Under the pieces are notes generated by a model that searched no databases, had not been told where the DNA came from, and worked only from the letters and a program-made list of their open reading frames with translations. The translations under genes and the position numbers were made by a program. From Lachnospiraceae bacterium (GTDB lineage Bacteria; Bacillota; Clostridia; Lachnospirales; Lachnospiraceae), in contig JAETRD010000022.1 of the NCBI GenBank assembly GCA_021770345.1, positions 1 to 43,835 of the forward strand: a DNA stretch of 43,835 nucleotides. Reading direction: 5' to 3'. Numbering within the stretch: the stretch's first letter is position 1; each line of letters starts with the position of its first letter. Shown here in pieces: positions 41,588 to 43,835 of the stretch.

Positions 41588-42523
41588 ATGGCTATTACAG
41601 CAGCTATGGTAAAAGAACTGCGCGAGATGACCGGTGCAGGTATGATGGATTGCAAAAAGGCGTTAAATGAGACAAACGGAAATATGGAAGAGGCGGTTGA
41701 GTTCTTAAGAAAGAACGGACAGGCAAAGGCGGAGAAGAAAGCGAGCAGAATCGCTGCAGAGGGGCTGTGTGCCGTTGTGACGAAGGACGAAAAGACCGCG
41801 GCTGTTGTCGAGGTAAATTCCGAGACGGACTTTGTCGCAAAGAACGAGACATTCCAGGAGTTCGTAAAGGCGGTGGCAAATCAGGCAGTAAATTCCTCCT
41901 CGGCAGATATGGATGCGTTTATGGCGGAGGCATGGAGCGAGGATTCCTCCAAGACCGTGAATGACGCGCTGGTAGAGAAGGTTGCAGTTATCGGAGAGAA
42001 CCTGAAAATCCGCAGATTTGAGAAGGTTGTCGCAGAGCACGGCTGTGTGGCTACTTATGTGCACGGCGGCGGAAGAATCGGCGTTATCGTTGATGCCGAC
42101 ACCGATGTCGTAAACGACGCAGTGAAAGAGGCTATGGTAAATATTGCAATGCAGATTGCGGCTTTGAATCCGAAATATGTATCCAGAGCAGAGGTGAGCG
42201 CCGACTATATCGCGCACGAGAAAGAGATTCTTCTGGCGCAGATTATGAATGACCCGAAGGAGTCCCAGAAACCGGAGAAGGTCATCAACGGAATGATTGA
42301 AGGACGTGTCAGCAAAGAATTGAAAGAGATTTGTCTGGTAGATCAGGTTTATGTGAAGGCTGAGGACGGAAAGCAGACCGTAGGAAAGTACCTTGAGGAG
42401 GTTTCCAAAGCTGTCGGTTGCACCGTATCGGTTAAGAGATTTGTCCGCTTCGAGACCGGCGAAGGAATCGAGAAGAAGCAGGAGGATTTTGCGGCAGAGG
42501 TTGCGGCGCAGATGAATCAGTAA
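41588..42523 (+). CDS. tsf: Translation elongation factor Ts
   Basis: EF-Ts exchanges GDP on EF-Tu. The 311-residue product has the N-terminal UBA-like domain (MAITAAMVKELREMTGAGMMDCKKALNETNGNMEEAVEFLRKNG), the TDFVAKNETF motif, and the two core subdomains plus a coiled-coil region. ATG 41588 follows TGGAGGATGGG; an upstream TTG 41573 is less likely. A strong terminator ends the rpsB-tsf unit. Confidence 0.98.
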   Translation: MAITAAMVKELREMTGAGMMDCKKALNETNGNMEEAVEFLRKNGQAKAEKKASRIAAEGLCAVVTKDEKTAAVVEVNSETDFVAKNETFQEFVKAVANQAVNSSSADMDAFMAEAWSEDSSKTVNDALVEKVAVIGENLKIRRFEKVVAEHGCVATYVHGGGRIGVIVDADTDVVNDAVKEAMVNIAMQIAALNPKYVSRAEVSADYIAHEKEILLAQIMNDPKESQKPEKVINGMIEGRVSKELKEICLVDQVYVKAEDGKQTVGKYLEEVSKAVGCTVSVKRFVRFETGEGIEKKQEDFAAEVAAQMNQ

Positions 42524-42549
42524 ACTTCTGAATGAAATTGATTCACGAA

Positions 42550-42592
42550 CCCCTGAAAATCCCATAGAATGGGCATTTTCAGGGGTTTTTTG
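42550..42592 (+). terminator. Strong terminator of rpsB-tsf
   Basis: CCCCTGAAAAT (42550-42560) pairs with ATTTTCAGGGG (42575-42585), with an inner CCCAT/ATGGG stem and an AGA loop, followed by TTTTTTG. It marks the end of the core segment. Confidence 0.92.
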
Positions 42593-42649
42593 TGTTCTAA
42601 GGAGAGGTTCATAATTTATCGTAAATTACCGTATTTTGAGTGCTGATTT

Positions 42650-42691
42650 GGGGGATTTTTTTGGGGGGGGGGGAAGAGTTGGGGGAAGGGG
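42650..42691 (+). other. G-run cluster with G-quadruplex potential
   Basis: Runs of G5 (42650-42654), G11 (42663-42673), G5 (42681-42685) and G4 (42688-42691) are separated by loops of 8, 7 and 2 bases. TTGGGGGA (42679-42686) and TCCCCCAA (42694-42701) also form a perfect 8-bp inverted repeat. The G11 run is prone to length errors in replication or sequencing. Confidence 0.6.
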
Positions 42692-42853
42692 TATCCCCCA
42701 AATGGTGTGTGAAAGTTTGCCTCATTCTTTTGGGAAAAGGGGAGAAGTTTGCTTGCCGTTTCTTTTTGAAGAATAACACTATCCTTCAAATTTGAACATA
42801 AGAGGGTGTATCTTCCACCAAATTATTATAAGCTATCGTATGGAAAGTATGAA

Positions 42854-42882
42854 TTGATGAAATATGTGAAATAGTTTATAAT
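42854..42882 (+). promoter_or_regulatory. Sigma-A promoter of the accessory gene
   Basis: TTGATG (42854-42859), 17 bp, TATAAT (42877-42882). The start would lie about 100 bp before the first small open frame at 42992. Confidence 0.55.
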
Positions 42883-42991
42883 GAATATGTGAAATAAGCG
42901 GATAAAATAACACTTGGTGGATGGGTGGAGTTTGTGACCTAGACTCGTGTAACGGAAGAAGTAATATTAGGTTGATGGAGCTAATGAATTT

Positions 42992-43057
42992 ATGAGTTTA
43001 AAAGAAAAATTTGAAGATATGGAGAATAAGTGCGATGGAATATCGAGGACAAATTGA
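42992..43057 (+). CDS. Possible 21-residue leader peptide or gene start
   Basis: ATG 42992 begins MSLKEKFEDMENKCDGISRTN, then stops. It overlaps the next open frame, which starts at 43035. Upstream GGAG (42977-42980) is a fair ribosome binding site. It may be a real small peptide, or the start of the following gene displaced by a frameshift. Nothing else is known of it. Confidence 0.3.
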   Translation: MSLKEKFEDMENKCDGISRTN

Positions 43058-43148
43058 AATAGAGGGAGCAACATTTCAATTCATGCTTAAAGAGTATGTT
43101 TTATGTATTTTAAATGACCAGAAGATTTTTTTAGTAATAGAATGGTGA
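43035..43148 (+). pseudogene. 5' part of an accessory gene, frameshifted
   Basis: The 37-residue frame MEYRGQIEIEGATFQFMLKEYVLCILNDQKIFLVIEW ends at TGA 43146-43148, inside the start of the 181-residue frame. One additional T in the T7 run (43126-43132) would join the two into a single protein (DQKIFFSNRMVNSL). Its residues are beta-rich and read as a genuine N-terminus. It could alternatively be a separate, translationally coupled peptide. Confidence 0.4.
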
Positions 43149-43687
43149 ATAGCCTTATAGATGGTGACAACTGTATTTCACTGAAAGATAATAACGGGAA
43201 TCTTTTATTGACTAAAATAGCAGAATGTCATTCTAAAACTAGATATGAGTGGGCGTTTGATGTAAAAGCTTATATTATCAAATATAACAGATGTGATGAA
43301 ATACAAAATCAGGCAATTGCTTGCAAAGGGTTGTTATTGAAATCTGACGTGTTAGATTATTTTTTTAGAGAAAATAATTCATATACGAAAGAGGCATTAT
43401 ATTTACTTAATGAATGGATGGGAGTGGAACAACAAGTCGAAAAACCCCCGCATAGAAAAGCATTTAATATAGATATAGATGGAAAAAGATATGATGTTCA
43501 ATTTAAAACGATAATTCAAGGGAATGATAATCCGTTTCCATTTGATATAAGAAATTGTATGATTGTATCTGGTTTAGGATTATCCGAAACGATTGTGTCA
43601 AGATTTTTTCGCAAATTTAATTTCTGCCGCTTGGTATCCGGTAGTCAGCCGGCTATGTTATCATTTTCTGTATCTGACTTCATGTGA
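43142..43687 (+). pseudogene. Unrecognised accessory gene, truncated by an IS256-family element
   Basis: The frame encodes 181 residues, but only about the first 145 (to near 43577) are likely native. The remainder lies inside the insertion sequence, overlapping its transposase on the other strand. The native part is AT-rich compared with the flagellar genes, and includes ISLKDNNGNLLLTKIAECHSKTRYEWAFDVKAYIIKYN, suggestive of a small beta-rich domain, followed by helical segments. I do not recognise the family. It may belong to a defence or surface system, since such single AT-rich genes with IS insertions are common there, but that is a guess. Its 5' end is probably the frame at 43035. Confidence 0.45.
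43578..43604 (-). repeat. Probable terminal inverted repeat of an IS256-family element
   Basis: GGATTATCCGAAACG followed by ATTGTGTCAAGA lies about 40 bp beyond the transposase stop codon. It has the look of an IS256-family end (often with a TTGTGT-type core). The other end of the element is outside the window, so the exact boundary could not be checked. Confidence 0.45.
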
Positions 43688-43835
43688 TAGAGATGATCCA
43701 TGTTCATGTAACGTTTTGTCCCCCATTGTGTGCCTGCTACATGCCGCAGCCTGGCACATACCAGCATCAGGGCGCTCTGTCCGTCCGGAAAAGCACCAAT
43801 CGCCTTTGTACGGCGTTTGATCTCCCGGTTGAGCC
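43645..43835 (-). mobile_element. IS256-family transposase, C-terminal fragment
   Basis: Reading the minus strand from the window end, 62 residues plus a stop (43645-43647) are seen. They include LNREIKRRTKAIGAFPDGQSALMLVCARLRHVAGTQWGTKRYMN, which matches the conserved IS256-family (mutator-type) C-terminus: LNxExKRRTxxxGxFPxxxSALxL...W. The DDE catalytic core lies outside the window. The element is inserted in the accessory gene to its left. Confidence 0.85.

Larger units (their letters stand above)
42593..42991 (+). other. Non-coding junction region
   Basis: About 400 bp without a convincing gene, between the tsf terminator and an AT-rich accessory gene. It holds four G runs (42650-42691), a short palindrome (42679-42701), a 7-bp inverted repeat CCACCAA (42815-42821) / TTGGTGG (42914-42920), a near-repeat of AATATGTGAAATA around 42859-42900, and a promoter (42854-42882). 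Confidence 0.6.

Noticed and set aside
41705-42565. A 286-codon open frame on the - strand opposite tsf
   Set aside because: tsf is certain on the + strand and the composition is Leu/Asn-rich shadow sequence.
42663-42673. G11 run as a phase-variation tract
   Set aside because: It is not inside a promoter or reading frame that I can support.

Overview
The window is a chromosomal segment of a motile, Gram-positive, low-to-medium GC anaerobe, most likely a member of the Lachnospiraceae (Clostridia, Bacillota; Roseburia/Eubacterium-like). This rests on the order comM-dprA-topA-codY followed by one long fla/che operon, on CodY, FliY, CheC and CheD (Gram-positive chemotaxis types), and on SwrB-like and Lachnospiraceae-type accessory proteins. 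Almost everything reads on the + strand. The family is an inference from gene content; no search was run.

Region 1 (1-2447) is the end of an integrated element. It holds the C-terminus of a serine recombinase with a terminator, a roughly 412-residue protein with a C-terminal Cys cluster, an 88-residue protein, a hairpin-rich stretch, and three 22-23 bp direct repeats. The repeats abut the 3' third of comM (yifB), which begins abruptly at the conserved MNPC motif, so comM is broken. Region 2 (2422-7114) is core: comM remnant, dprA, topA, codY. The codY promoter carries a good CodY box, which suggests autoregulation.

Region 3 (7115-40617) is a fla/che operon of about 33 kb: flgB flgC fliE fliF fliG fliH fliI fliJ motE-like fliK flgD, a TIGR02530 protein, flgE, motA motB fliL fliM fliY cheY fliO fliP fliQ fliR flhB flhA flhF flhG, a PilZ protein, cheB cheA cheW cheC cheD, a small membrane protein, fliA (sigD), and three accessory genes including a SwrB-like protein and a secreted or anchored MltG-LysM-like protein. 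Together they encode rod, hook, C-ring, type III export gate, stator, the core chemotaxis pathway, the c-di-GMP brake and the late sigma factor. No cheR, flagellin, fliD or fliS is present. A sigma-A promoter, a CodY-like box and a sigma-28-like promoter lie in front of flgB. A second regulated spot, with promoter, long hairpin and sigma-28-like site, lies in front of motA, where flbD (swrD) would usually be.

Region 4 (40618-42592) is core translation: rpsB and tsf, with a promoter built into the preceding terminator hairpin, a structured leader and an attenuator-like hairpin. Region 5 (42593-43835) is an AT-rich accessory junction. It has a G-run cluster with G-quadruplex potential, a promoter, an unrecognised gene that looks frameshifted and then cut by an IS256-family insertion sequence, and the C-terminus of that transposase on the - strand. 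The parts most likely to be undescribed are the element end in region 1, the motA leader, and the disrupted gene in region 5.
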